Part shown: positions 42,951 to 52,075 of the stretch, piece after piece
Layout: the number at the start of each line of letters is the position of its first letter
How positions within the stretch are numbered: position 1 is the stretch's first letter
DNA from: Paenibacillus sp. W2I17
GTDB lineage: Bacteria; Bacillota; Bacilli; Paenibacillales; Paenibacillaceae
Direction of reading: 5' to 3'
NCBI RefSeq assembly: GCF_030815985.1
Contig: NZ_JAUSXM010000001.1
Span: forward strand, 6,882,001-6,946,000
DNA: 64,000 nucleotides
Translations under genes and position numbers: made by a program
The notes under the pieces: generated by a model
What the model saw: only the letters and a program-made list of their open reading frames with translations
What the model was told of the DNA's origin: nothing
Databases searched by the model: none

Positions 42951-44996
42951 ATGAAATTGGAAGAAATATCAGTTAAGCAAATTAACGGCGTGAGTGCTCT
43001 CAAAGAGGGAGAGCTTCACGCCTTTGGCATCTCTACTGTTAAAGACCTGCTTGAGTACTATCCGTTTCGTTACGAGGATTATCGTCTGCGTTCCCTTAGT
43101 GAAGTGAAGGATGGGGACAAGATCACGGTCCAGGGACAGGTGATGGGTATCCCTGTATTACAACGATACGGTAAAAAGTCCCGTCTCACCTGTAAGATCA
43201 TGACGAAAGAGTGGATGATTACAGCAACGTGGTTCAATCGCCATTTCCTCAAAGAGCAGCTTACGCCCAATCGGGAGATTGTGATCACAGGGAAATGGGA
43301 ACAAAAACGTATGCAGATGACGGTCACTGACTCGGAGTTCCCCGATAAAGGGGATGGGCGTTCAGGTACACTGCAACCTGTATACTCGGTAACCGGCAAG
43401 TTGACGCAACAATGGATGAGGAAAACGATCAATCAGGGATTAATCCAATTCGGAGATATGATTCCTGAGATTCTGCCTCAGCCCTTGATGAAGAAATACA
43501 GCTTGATGCCTCGTAAACAGGCGATTGCTGGAATCCATCGTCCTCAGGACAACCGGGAAGGTCAGCAGGCCAGACAGCGGATGGTGTATGAAGAGCTGTT
43601 TCTGTTCCAGTTGAAGATGCAGGCGTATCGTGCGCTCAACCGGAATCGCATGGATGGTGTGGTGCATACCACGGACAATACGACAATTCGTGAGTTTGTT
43701 CGCAGTTTACCTTTTGAATTAACAGATGCTCAGAAAAAGGTGGAGCTTGAAATTCTGCATGATATGCGTTCGCCCTATGCAATGAATCGGTTATTGCAGG
43801 GTGATGTAGGATCGGGTAAAACGGTTATTGCGGCAATTGCACTATACACGACTGTTCGATCTGGGTTCCAAGGGGCTCTGATGGTGCCTACGGAGATTTT
43901 GGCGGAGCAGCATATGCGCTCACTGCAAAAGCTGTTTGAACCGTTTGGGGTAACTGTAGGGCTGTTAACGGGCAGTGTAAATGGGCGTAAACGTAAAGAT
44001 CTGATCGCCTCGTTGCAAATGGGCATGATTGATATCGTGGTGGGTACACACGCCCTGATTCAGGAAGATGTTTTCTTCCGTGATCTGGGTCTTGTGGTGA
44101 CGGACGAGCAGCATCGCTTCGGTGTGAATCAGCGCAGCGTTTTACGACGCAAAGGATATAATCCAGATGTGTTGACGATGACGGCTACGCCAATTCCACG
44201 GACACTTGCGATTACGGCTTTTGGGGATATTGAAGTATCCACGATCTCGGAGCGTCCGAAAGGACGGATTCCGATCTCTACGTATTGGGTCAAACACGAT
44301 ATGATGGAGCGAGTGCTTGGGTTTATATCCAGAGAAGTGGATCAGGGGCGTCAGGCTTATCTGATCTGTCCGCTCATTGAAGAGTCGGAGAAGCTGGATG
44401 TGCAGAATGCCATTGATCTGCATGTGCAGATGCAGCAGAACTTTCCAAAATATCGTGTAGGTCTGTTGCATGGCCGGATGACGGCTGCGGAGAAAGAAGA
44501 GATGATGCGCGACTTCTACAGCAATGATATTCAGTTGCTCGTCTCCACCACCGTTGTGGAGGTTGGGGTCGATGTGCCAAATGCCACGTTGATGGTCATT
44601 ATGGACGCGGACCGCTTCGGTCTCTCCCAGCTGCATCAGCTTCGTGGTCGGGTCGGTCGTGGTGCGCATGCTTCCTATTGTGTACTCATTGCTGATCCTA
44701 AGACGGAGGTTGGACAAGAACGTATGAAGGTCATGACGGAAACCGAGGATGGATTCGAGGTATCTCGTCGGGATCTGGATCTCCGGGGTCCGGGTGATTT
44801 CTTTGGTACCAAACAGAGCGGATTGCCCGAGTTCCGTCTTGCCGATATGGTTGCCGATTTTGCTGTGCTGGAACAAGCCAGAGATGACGTGACCCACTTA
44901 ATTGAGGATGCGACCTTCTGGACCTCTATGGACTATGCACCTCTGCGTGATTTCCTACAGCAACAGCAAGTATTCAAGGGTGATCTGATTGACTAA
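42951..44996 (+). CDS. recG: ATP-dependent DNA helicase RecG
   Basis: The ~681-residue branch-migrating helicase has an N-terminal wedge/OB domain (VKDLLEYYPFRYEDYR, then GQVMGIPVLQRYGKK), motif I LLQGDVGSGKTVIA, a DEQH box (VVTDEQHRFGV), TATPIPRTLA, VVEVGVDVPNA and LHQLRGRVGRG, and the C-terminal hook DLRGPGDFFGTKQSG. It processes stalled forks and Holliday junctions. The ATG at 42951 follows GAGGGATTAG; an ATG-less extension upstream lies inside fakB and is discarded. Confidence 0.96.
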   Translation: MKLEEISVKQINGVSALKEGELHAFGISTVKDLLEYYPFRYEDYRLRSLSEVKDGDKITVQGQVMGIPVLQRYGKKSRLTCKIMTKEWMITATWFNRHFLKEQLTPNREIVITGKWEQKRMQMTVTDSEFPDKGDGRSGTLQPVYSVTGKLTQQWMRKTINQGLIQFGDMIPEILPQPLMKKYSLMPRKQAIAGIHRPQDNREGQQARQRMVYEELFLFQLKMQAYRALNRNRMDGVVHTTDNTTIREFVRSLPFELTDAQKKVELEILHDMRSPYAMNRLLQGDVGSGKTVIAAIALYTTVRSGFQGALMVPTEILAEQHMRSLQKLFEPFGVTVGLLTGSVNGRKRKDLIASLQMGMIDIVVGTHALIQEDVFFRDLGLVVTDEQHRFGVNQRSVLRRKGYNPDVLTMTATPIPRTLAITAFGDIEVSTISERPKGRIPISTYWVKHDMMERVLGFISREVDQGRQAYLICPLIEESEKLDVQNAIDLHVQMQQNFPKYRVGLLHGRMTAAEKEEMMRDFYSNDIQLLVSTTVVEVGVDVPNATLMVIMDADRFGLSQLHQLRGRVGRGAHASYCVLIADPKTEVGQERMKVMTETEDGFEVSRRDLDLRGPGDFFGTKQSGLPEFRLADMVADFAVLEQARDDVTHLIEDATFWTSMDYAPLRDFLQQQQVFKGDLID

Positions 44997-45111
44997 AGCT
45001 TGCCATAATAACGGTTTTTTCGTATTACCTTTGTAAAAAAAGACAAGTGTACAAGCCCTCCCGACATATGAATAAGAAGTGAGTTCATTCTTATGGGAGG
45101 TGCTATACGTT

Positions 45112-45399
45112 TTGGGTTATCAACAATATGGAATTAGTCCGCAGCTGGTGGAGCGGATCAAATTAAAGATGAAAAATCCCGCTGTCAAAGAGCGTATCAA
45201 AAAGTTGATTGATGGCGTAACCAAGTCTGATCTGCAAGATAAAGCCAAGGTCAGAAGGTTGGTCAAGTCTTCAGCTGTCATTATGAATGAGAATTTCTCT
45301 CCGGCGCAGGAGGAGCAGTTTGTTGCTTTTGTGCTCGCGCAGAAGATTGATCCGAACAATACGTTTCATTTGATTAAGCTGTGGGGGATGTTTAGGTAG
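45112..45399 (+). CDS. spoVIF: Stage VI sporulation protein F family
   Basis: The 95-residue protein has the family-like C-terminal part LQDKAKVRRLVKSSAVIMNE then FSPAQEEQFVAFVLAQKI. SpoVIF (YjcC) of B. subtilis helps spore coat assembly; similarity is clear only over the second half, so the call is moderate. The TTG at 45112 is taken as start since GGGAGGTG is 9 bases upstream; an in-frame GTG at 45079 lacks a ribosome site. It stands alone after recG and is followed by palindromic copy C. Confidence 0.75.
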   Translation: MGYQQYGISPQLVERIKLKMKNPAVKERIKKLIDGVTKSDLQDKAKVRRLVKSSAVIMNENFSPAQEEQFVAFVLAQKIDPNNTFHLIKLWGMFR

Positions 45400-45423
45400 G
45401 GATTTGATGTCATGTTGGGTGGG

Positions 45424-45601
45424 TTAAAGAGCTTTGTTTACACGGGGGCACTACGAGTGCAGTACCATCTTTCGATCGCTGTTATCCCCGGATTTTTTTG
45501 ATTCCCTTTTCTAAAGGGTAAAATCCGGGGATAAAGGCGCACGCTTCGCTTCTTCAGATTGGTTCTGCCCTCTCCGTTGTTGTGTAAACGAAAGTACTTT
45601 A
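45424..45601. mobile_element. MITE-like palindromic element, copy C (inverted, divergent ends)
   Basis: The reverse complement carries the same core as copies A, B and D (CGGAGAGG, TTATCCCCGGATTT with AAATCCGGGGATAA). The inner arms are GTTTACAC (45436-45443) and GTGTAAAC (45582-45589). The outer ends are TAAAG-type inverted repeats (TAAAGAGCTTT against AAAGTACTTTA) unlike the CTATATAAG ends of A and B. It makes up most of the 45400-45735 gap. Confidence 0.8.
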
Positions 45602-45642
45602 GAAAAGCCAAATTACACTCAAGTTGGTGTGGTAATGTAAAG

Positions 45643-45688
45643 AAGGGTGTTCCATTAAGTCATCTGACTAATGGAACACCCTTTTTTT
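45643..45688 (+). terminator. Strong terminator
   Basis: GGGTGTTCCATTA pairs with TAATGGAACACCC, extended by AGTCA/TGACT inside, followed by T7. It ends the spoVIF transcript beyond copy C. Confidence 0.9.
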
Positions 45689-45735
45689 GGTGGAGGTAGG
45701 GATGAAGAAGGTTTTAGTTGGGCTTTAAATTGTGT

Positions 45736-46041
45736 TTATGTATTTTCATCCGCTGCACTTTTACTTTTATCTTGGAAAGAGCTGATGAATATTAAAGTTA
45801 TGAGTAGAACTACAATTATAGTGCTATTATAAGGATCTTCTTTTAAAATGTAGTCCTGTACAATTAAAGTCAGGATTGAAATAAACAAAATAATTTGCAG
45901 TACAACCTTTGTTGACCGATCAGGATTATTGGATCGTCTGGAGACAACATATAGGGTAAGCCATATTAGACTAAAAAGCAGAAGCAAACCTAGGAGTAGA
46001 ATTGGCAAGCATGCATGAACACCTTTCTGTATTAATTTCAT
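45736..46041 (-). CDS. Hypothetical membrane protein
   Basis: The ~101-residue product from ATG 46041 (an in-frame TTG at 46065 is possible) has three hydrophobic stretches: ILLLGLLLLFSLIWLTLYVV, VVLQIILFISILTLIV and IIVVLLITLIFISSF. The end is charged (QDKSKSAADENT). I do not recognise a family and see no clear ribosome site. The region is more AT-rich than its neighbours. It could be a small membrane protein specific to the strain; the coding call is moderate. Confidence 0.5.
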   Translation of the reverse strand: MKLIQKGVHACLPILLLGLLLLFSLIWLTLYVVSRRSNNPDRSTKVVLQIILFISILTLIVQDYILKEDPYNSTIIVVLLITLIFISSFQDKSKSAADENT

Positions 46042-46206
46042 TGTATAATTGGAATAACATGACAACTAATTATAACATAGGTTTTTCTGGAATCGCAGAT
46101 TTTCATAGAAGTTAAGGGAAGAACTATGGTGTGAATGGTGCAATATAGTTGATTTATTTTCACAGGATGGACTTTGCTTTCCTCCGGGGGGAGCGGTAAA
46201 CTGTTG

Positions 46207-46286
46207 CATACGAGCATACGAGCATACGAGCATACGAGCATACGAGCATACGAGCATACGAGCATACGAGCATACGAGCATACGAG
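46207..46286. repeat. Tandem array of ten perfect 8-bp repeats (CATACGAG)
   Basis: Ten uninterrupted identical CATACGAG units run from 46207 to 46286, ending about 90 bases before the start of the sensor kinase gene. Such perfect short arrays change length by slippage. A unit of eight is not a multiple of three, and the array lies outside the kinase frame, so any effect would be on promoter spacing or the leader. Confidence 0.95.
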
Positions 46287-46373
46287 TGGATTAACGTCCT
46301 GGATTTTACTCTAAAAAGGTGTGGCTGTGTCGGTATGCATTTTATTTTTCAAACAGATGTGGAGGAAGTACGA

Positions 46374-48042
46374 TTGGAAATGTTTACGATGCTGCTGGGT
46401 TTATTTGAACGGGCGGCGCTGTTGATTATATTTTTATTCTTTCTGTCGAGGGTGCCAAGGTTTAGGCAGATTCTGCAAAAGGGGAAATTAAGGTGGCAGG
46501 AGTCTATTGCGGTTACCTTGTTATTCTGTGCTTTTGCCATCTTCGGGACATATACGGGCATTAATGTTGAAGGTTCACTGGTAAACGTGCGGATCATCGC
46601 CGTGTTATCGGGTGGTATTTTGTTCGGAGCGCCTGTGGGTATTATTACGGGTATTGTCTCCGGGGTGCATCGGTATTTGATTGATATGGATGGAGTCACA
46701 GCTATACCGTGTCTAATCACGAGTATCCTGGCAGGTCTGGTCTCCGGATATATACATAAGTACACGCCCAAACCCAAGCGATGGATTATCGGTATTGGTG
46801 CCGGAATGATCTGTGAAGCGCTGACGATGTTATTAATCCTGTTATTTTCCTATCCCGATCCACTGGGTGCCGACATTGTTTCGAAGATTGCGCTGCCTAT
46901 GATTCTGGGTGAAGTCAACATTGGGCTTATTGTGCTCTTGGTGCAGAGTGTTGAAGGGGAAAAGGAAATGATTGCAGCTCGTCAGGCGAAGCTGGCGCTT
47001 GAGATTGCAAACAAAACCTTGCCGTATTTCCGTTCGATTGATGAGGATTCTCTGCGCAAAATTTGCCGGATTATTCAGGAGGATATTCAGGCCGATGCGG
47101 TTGCAATTACAGATACCCGGAATGTACTGGCTTATGTAGGATTTGGCGAGGAACGATATCATATCGGTAATGAAATTATAAGTGAGATGACCAAGAAGAC
47201 GATATCTAGCGGGGAGATTACGATCAGTAATGATGTCATTGATGAAAAAACACCCGATATCCACTCGCTGTTAATCATTCCGCTCAAAGAACGAGGAGAC
47301 ATTACAGGTGCGCTCAAAATCTATTATCGCAAAGCGTACAAAATTACGTATCCATTACAAACGATGGCTGTAGGTCTGTCGCAGATCATCTCAACCCAGA
47401 TGGAGGTATCGCGGGTAGAGGAGATCAAGGCTGCTGCCAACAAAGCAGAGCTGCGTGCGTTACAGACAACTATTCATCCTCATTTTCTGTTTAATGCGTT
47501 AAATGCGATTGCATCATCCATCCGAACCAAACCGGATCGAGCGCGAGAGCTGATTGTGAACCTATCCGGGTACATGCGTTACAATCTGGAGCTGTCGGAT
47601 GAGTTAATTGATATTCATAAGGAACTGGAGCAGGTCCGTAATTATGTAGAAATTGAGAAAGCCCGCTTCGGCAGCCGACTGAATGTGATCTATGAGATTG
47701 ATGAGGTCGCGGTGCATATTCCGAGTCTTGTCATCCAGCCGCTCGTCGAAAATGCAATTATTCATGGCATTCTCAAGGTCAAAGGACCCGGGACTGTTCG
47801 AATTCGGGTACAGGATTATCCGGAGTTTGTGCGAATCAGTGTCAGTGATACAGGTGCAGGTATCAGTGCAGATATAATTGAACGTGTTTTACCATGACCG
47901 TATGCCTGGTAACCAGATCGGGCTATATAATGTACATCGCCGGGTTAAGCTTATCTATGGACAAGGTGTAACCATTACAAGGCTGGAACAAGGAACCGAT
48001 ATTTTATTTGATGTGCCCAAAGGAGATGTCGTAACAAGGTGA
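46374..48042 (+). pseudogene. lytS: LytS-type sensor histidine kinase, frameshifted near the C-terminus
   Basis: The frame open to 47897 encodes a 5TM LytS receptor ([33 protein letters not shown]), a GAF-like domain (about 220-350), the HisKA_7TM/His_kinase block [18 protein letters not shown] with the phosphorylated His, the N box [14 protein letters not shown] and G1 DTGAGIS. It then stops at TGA 47895-47897. The missing end continues one frame over from 47884 ([18 protein letters not shown]) to TGA 48040-48042 and supplies the last G box. One extra T in the TTTT run 47887-47890 explains the shift. The start is TTG 46374 or ATG 46380, both after GGAGGAAG (46361-46368). Sequencing error is possible. 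Confidence 0.85.
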
Positions 48043-48052
48043 TGATGGATCA

Positions 48053-48853
48053 ATGAGAGCTCTTATTGTGGAAGACGAGATTCTGGCAAGTGAGGAATTG
48101 AATTATTTAATCCAGGAACATAGTCGGATTGAAGTGGTGGATCGCCTTGAAGATGGGCTGGATGTACTAAAGTTTTTGCAGGAACAAGAAGTAGATGTTA
48201 TTTTTCTCGATATCAATATTCCCTCGCTGGACGGCATGATGCTGGCCCATCATATTGGGAAGTTTGCAACGAAACCCTACATTGTATTTACTACGGCGTA
48301 TAAGGAACATGCAGCAGAAGCCTTTGAGTTGGAGGCGTTTGATTATATTCTGAAGCCGTATGACGAGAAGCGAATCGCTGCGATGCTCCATAAGCTGGAG
48401 ATGGCTTTCAAGCGTGATCATACGCCGGTGGAGCAACATGTTGAGGATGGACCAGTTACTATGGTGGACGGATCTGCTGCACAGGGAGATCTGTTACGAG
48501 AACGAGATACGAATTCCCATACGGACAGAAGAATTAATCTGCTGCGGAATGACAATATTATTGTTACGGATACGGCAGACATCTACTATGCGGAAGCGCA
48601 AGAGAAGGTGACGAAGGTATATACCAAAAATGGTGAGTTCACCATGCCAGTGAGCATATCGGATTTTCACAGCCGACTGCCACAGGACACGTTCTTTCGC
48701 TGCCACCGTTCGTACGTCGTAAATCTGTCGCAGATCCGTGAAATTGTACCTTGGTTCAACAATACGTATCTGCTCCGCCTGCGCGATCTGGAGGCTGAAG
48801 TACCTGTAAGTCGCGGTAAGGTCAAAGAATTCAGGCAACTCATGCGCATCTAG
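48053..48853 (+). CDS. lytR: LytTR-family response regulator
   Basis: The 266-residue regulator has an intact receiver domain (ALIVEDE, phospho-acceptor Asp in VIFLDINIPSLDG, TTAY, LKPYDEKR) and a C-terminal LytTR DNA-binding domain from about 165 (IIVTDTADIYYAEAQEKVTKVYT, FFRCHRSYVVNLSQI). Such regulators pair with LytS-type kinases. It starts 11 bases after the shifted end of the kinase, with AAGGTGATGATGG as ribosome site. Its likely target is the transporter gene that follows. Confidence 0.92.
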   Translation: MRALIVEDEILASEELNYLIQEHSRIEVVDRLEDGLDVLKFLQEQEVDVIFLDINIPSLDGMMLAHHIGKFATKPYIVFTTAYKEHAAEAFELEAFDYILKPYDEKRIAAMLHKLEMAFKRDHTPVEQHVEDGPVTMVDGSAAQGDLLRERDTNSHTDRRINLLRNDNIIVTDTADIYYAEAQEKVTKVYTKNGEFTMPVSISDFHSRLPQDTFFRCHRSYVVNLSQIREIVPWFNNTYLLRLRDLEAEVPVSRGKVKEFRQLMRI

Positions 48854-48854
48854 A

Positions 48855-48947
48855 AGCATTTCATTCCGCATCTGATGCAACTCATGCTCAAAACGGTGTA
48901 GTGAATCCCCTTTCATGTATGATTAGCTTGTGAACGCATTCATGTAT
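48855..48947 (+). promoter_or_regulatory. Direct repeats upstream of the OFA transporter, candidate LytTR sites
   Basis: TTCATGTAT occurs twice (48912-48920 and 48939-48947), 27 bases apart, and GCATTTCAT is at 48856-48864. The last resembles the GGCATTTCAT core reported for the LytTR regulator YpdB of E. coli. LytTR proteins bind direct repeats, so these are candidates; match is by eye. Confidence 0.35.
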
Positions 48948-48973
48948 ATGACATCGGCAAAGGGGAGATCACG

Positions 48974-50260
48974 ATGAAAGCAGCAATTTCATCAGCACCT
49001 ACATCAACATTTACACCTACAAAAATGAACCGCTGGCTTATTGTTTTGGGGACCATCATTGTACAAATGGGTCTTGGAACCATCTATACTTGGAGTTTAT
49101 TTAATCAACCGTTGTCTGATCGTTTCGGATGGGACGTCAGCTCGGTCGCGATAACTTTTTCAATTACCAGTTTTGCTTTGGCTTTTGCTACATTGTTTGC
49201 AGGACGGTTGCAGGAACGTTGGGGTCTTCAGCGCCTGATCCGTGTAGCCGGGGTTGTACTTGGACTGGGTCTTATTCTGAGTTCCCAAGTTACTTCGCTA
49301 ACACTGCTGTACATTTTGGCTGGATTTGTCGTTGGTTTTGCAGACGGTACGGCGTATATTACGTCGCTGTCTAATCTGATCAAATGGTTCCCGGAGCGTA
49401 AAGGTCTGATCTCGGGGATCTCGGTCGGAGCTTTTGGTACCGGTAGTTTATTGTTCAAATATGTGAATTCGGCATTGATTGGTGCCGTTGGTCCTGCTCA
49501 GGCATTTATGTACTGGGGCATTATCGTTCTGGTTCTGGTTGTTGCGGGATCATTCCTGATCCGCGAAGCGGTTGTTCGTGAACAGGCTCCGGCAAGCAAG
49601 GAAGGATCCAAACAAGTCGTGGCACGTCATGACTACACGGTGAAAGAGATGCTGCGTACAAAAGAAGCGTACATGCTGTTTGTTATTTTCTTCACGGCGT
49701 GTATGAGCGGTTTGTATCTGATCGGTATTGTCAAAGATATCGGTGTACAGCTCGCAGGTCTTGATGTAGCTACAGCTGCAAACGCAGTGGCCATGGTTGC
49801 AATCTTTAACACGGCAGGACGTATTATTCTCGGTGCGCTGTCGGATAAAGTAGGACGAATGAAAGTCATCGCTGGTGCGCTGCTGGTTACAGCCGTAGCT
49901 GTCATGACACTTAGTCTGGTTCCACTGACCTTCGGGATCTTCTTCGCCTGTGTGGCGGCCGTTGCATTCTGCTTTGGCGGTAACATTACGGTATTCCCGG
50001 CGATTGTGGCCGATTACTTCGGATTGAAAAATCAGAGCAAAAACTATGGTGTGATCTATCAGGGATTTGGATTTGGTGCTTTGGCTGGATCATTCATCAG
50101 CGCCCTGCTGGGCGGATTCCATCTAACCTTCATTGTGATTGCTGTACTCTGCGCTGTCTCGCTGTTGCTCGCACTGATCATTACCCCTCCAGGTGAAGGT
50201 CGTCGTGCACGTCAACGTGAAAAACAGATGAACCTTAACCCTTCATCACGGGCAAGCTAA
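48974..50260 (+). CDS. MFS transporter, oxalate/formate antiporter (OFA) family
   Basis: The 428-residue protein has twelve predicted membrane segments. It matches the OFA group: VQMGLGTIYTWSLFNQPLSDRFGW at the start, GRLQERWGLQRLIR, GFADGTAYITSLSNLIKWFPERKGLISG in the first half, and GNITVFPAIVADYFGLKNQSKNYG in the second. E. coli YhjX, a pyruvate-inducible member, is switched on by the LytS/LytTR-like pair YpdA/YpdB, which parallels the gene order here. Substrate is therefore perhaps pyruvate or another small carboxylate (inference). AAAGGGGAG precedes the ATG; a terminator follows. Confidence 0.88.
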   Translation: MKAAISSAPTSTFTPTKMNRWLIVLGTIIVQMGLGTIYTWSLFNQPLSDRFGWDVSSVAITFSITSFALAFATLFAGRLQERWGLQRLIRVAGVVLGLGLILSSQVTSLTLLYILAGFVVGFADGTAYITSLSNLIKWFPERKGLISGISVGAFGTGSLLFKYVNSALIGAVGPAQAFMYWGIIVLVLVVAGSFLIREAVVREQAPASKEGSKQVVARHDYTVKEMLRTKEAYMLFVIFFTACMSGLYLIGIVKDIGVQLAGLDVATAANAVAMVAIFNTAGRIILGALSDKVGRMKVIAGALLVTAVAVMTLSLVPLTFGIFFACVAAVAFCFGGNITVFPAIVADYFGLKNQSKNYGVIYQGFGFGALAGSFISALLGGFHLTFIVIAVLCAVSLLLALIITPPGEGRRARQREKQMNLNPSSRAS

Positions 50261-50302
50261 CAACAATCCCATCTTAAAAAGCAAATTAAAAATAAAGTAA
50301 AC

Positions 50303-50331
50303 AAAGCGGTCTCCAGATGAGGCCGCTTTTT
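50303..50331 (+). terminator. Terminator after the OFA transporter
   Basis: AAAGCGGTCTC pairs with GAGGCCGCTTT (one bulge), with T5 at the end. Confidence 0.8.
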
Positions 50332-50490
50332 GGTATCTACAGTTGTCAGATTGCTAACTTGTTGACCTATCGGACCATCTGGCTGCCTGCAAGCGTGGTG
50401 CCTTGTGTGCATTCCATCATTCGCATCTGTTATACTCTAGGTGAATTCAACAAGACCAAGATAAGTTATGTACCCCAGAGGAGGCATATC

Positions 50491-50973
50491 ATGAAGTTCA
50501 TTAAATACACACAACCTGATTTTGATGATTATTATGCATTGGTTTCCAATATGGAAGTAATGAAACAGATTACAGAACGTGCAATACCTGAGCAAGAGGC
50601 GAGAACGCAATTTGAGTCCATGCTGGAGTTTAATGAGCGTTCCACTTGCGGACATTACCGAGTATATAGTGAAGATGGTGCCGGTGTGGCGTATGCCAAA
50701 TTGATTCCGGATCAGGAGGACCCGACCAAGGCTGAGATAGGTTACATGATCCTGCCTGAACATTGGGGCAAAGGTCAAGGCACATCCATAGCGTCACGGT
50801 TGATTATTCAGGCACAAGCTGCGGGGATTGGATCACTCTATGCAGTTATCGATCCGGGTAACGCTGCTTCCCGCCGGATCTTGACCAGACAGAACTTTGT
50901 ATCCACCTGGACAGGCGATTACGATGGTCTTCCCGGCGAGATTTTGGAGTTGAATCTTCAAATGAAGCGGTAA
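50491..50973 (+). CDS. GNAT-family N-acetyltransferase
   Basis: The 160-residue protein is RimJ/RimL-like: GVAYAKLIPDQEDPTKAEIGYMILPEHWGKGQGTSIASRLI carries the acetyl-CoA-binding GKGQGT loop, followed by YAVIDPGNAASRRILTRQNF. Substrate unknown. The ATG at 50491 follows AGAGGAGG by 8 bases; the longer frame upstream is not supported. Confidence 0.88.
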   Translation: MKFIKYTQPDFDDYYALVSNMEVMKQITERAIPEQEARTQFESMLEFNERSTCGHYRVYSEDGAGVAYAKLIPDQEDPTKAEIGYMILPEHWGKGQGTSIASRLIIQAQAAGIGSLYAVIDPGNAASRRILTRQNFVSTWTGDYDGLPGEILELNLQMKR

Positions 50974-51005
50974 AGGAACTGTTCTGAGGGTAATCAGATA
51001 ACATA

Positions 51006-51090
51006 GGGCATCTTGCATGAGAGGGCTAGAACTCATTATCATCATGTACATGGGTTCACCATGCACATTTCATGCAAGATGCTTTCTTAT
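51006..51090 (+). terminator. Long branched hairpin between acetyltransferase and glutaminase genes
   Basis: GCATCTTGCATGA (from 51008) pairs with TCATGCAAGATGC (ending near 51081), enclosing a second stem ATGTACATGG/CCATGCACAT. TTTCTT follows. It may end the upstream gene or act as a leader structure for glsA. Confidence 0.55.
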
Positions 51091-51114
51091 ATAGAGATGT
51101 GGAGGAGATGACAT

Positions 51115-52056
51115 ATGAGCAATTCAACCATGGAACGTCTGAATGCATTGCTGCCGGAGTGGCTGGAGACCAGTCGTCTGCACACAGGGCAGGGTAAGGT
51201 GGCTTCTTATATCCCGGAGCTTGTCAAAGCCTCTCAGGATGAGCTTGGTATACATATCATGGACGCCGAAGGGAACTATGTGTCGGCAGGGGATTGCGGT
51301 GTCCCATTTACGATGCAAAGTATCTCCAAAGTATTTACCCTTATTCTGGCCTTAATGGACCATGGTGAAGAAGCAGTCTTCTTTAATGTAGGAAAAGAAC
51401 CCACAGGCGACGATTACGATTCGATGATCAAGCTTGAACTAGTCGAACCCGGTATTCCGTTTAATCCATTAATCAATGCGGGTGCGATTACGGTGTCCTC
51501 GCTTGTTGGAGGAGACTGTAAGGAAGAGAAATCACGCCGCATTCTGGAGTTTTTCCGCAAACTGGCGAATAATGATCAGCTGGGCTATAACGAAGAGGTA
51601 TTCCAGTCCGAATCGGAGAGTGGTCATATGAATCGTTCACTTGGCTACTTTTTGAAGCACAACGGGGTCATTAAGGATGACGTTGAGGACGTGCTTGCCG
51701 TGTATTTCCGTCATTGCTCCATTGAAGTGACGTGTGCAGATCTGTCTCGAATGTCACTCGTTCTGGCCTATAATGGAACAGATCCAATTACGGGAGAAGA
51801 ACTCATCCCTCGTCGCTATGTTCAGATTGCCAAAACCTTCATGACCACCTGTGGTATGTATAATGCATCAGGCGAATTTGCCATCGAGGTTGGATTGCCC
51901 GCCAAAAGTGGAGTATCCGGTGGAATTCTGACCCTTGTACCGGGACAATTCGGCATTGGTCTTGTGGGCCCGGCTCTGAATCGCAAAGGCAATAGCATTG
52001 CCGGCGTGCATCTGCTCGAGCGTCTGTCCAAGGAATTCGACTGGAGCTTTTTCTAA
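51115..52056 (+). CDS. glsA: Glutaminase
   Basis: The 313-residue serine-dependent beta-lactamase-like glutaminase hydrolyses glutamine to glutamate and ammonia. It has the catalytic Ser-x-x-Lys in FTMQSISKVFTLIL, FNPLINAGAI, ESESGHMNRSLGYFLK, VYFRHCSIEVTCADLSRM and TCGMYNASGEFA then VGLPAKSGVSGGI. GGAGGAG is 7-8 bases before the ATG. It lies between two large hairpins, apparently alone. Confidence 0.95.
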   Translation: MSNSTMERLNALLPEWLETSRLHTGQGKVASYIPELVKASQDELGIHIMDAEGNYVSAGDCGVPFTMQSISKVFTLILALMDHGEEAVFFNVGKEPTGDDYDSMIKLELVEPGIPFNPLINAGAITVSSLVGGDCKEEKSRRILEFFRKLANNDQLGYNEEVFQSESESGHMNRSLGYFLKHNGVIKDDVEDVLAVYFRHCSIEVTCADLSRMSLVLAYNGTDPITGEELIPRRYVQIAKTFMTTCGMYNASGEFAIEVGLPAKSGVSGGILTLVPGQFGIGLVGPALNRKGNSIAGVHLLERLSKEFDWSFF

Positions 52057-52075
52057 AAAGTTTTCGAAAAAAGTC

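Noticed and set aside
46038..46281. Minus-strand frames with an MLVCSYAR repeat
   Set aside because: They are translations of the octamer array; the 24-base (three-unit) period gives an 8-residue repeat by arithmetic only.
46207..46286. CRISPR array
   Set aside because: Units are 8 bases with no spacers; it is a simple tandem repeat and no cas genes are present.
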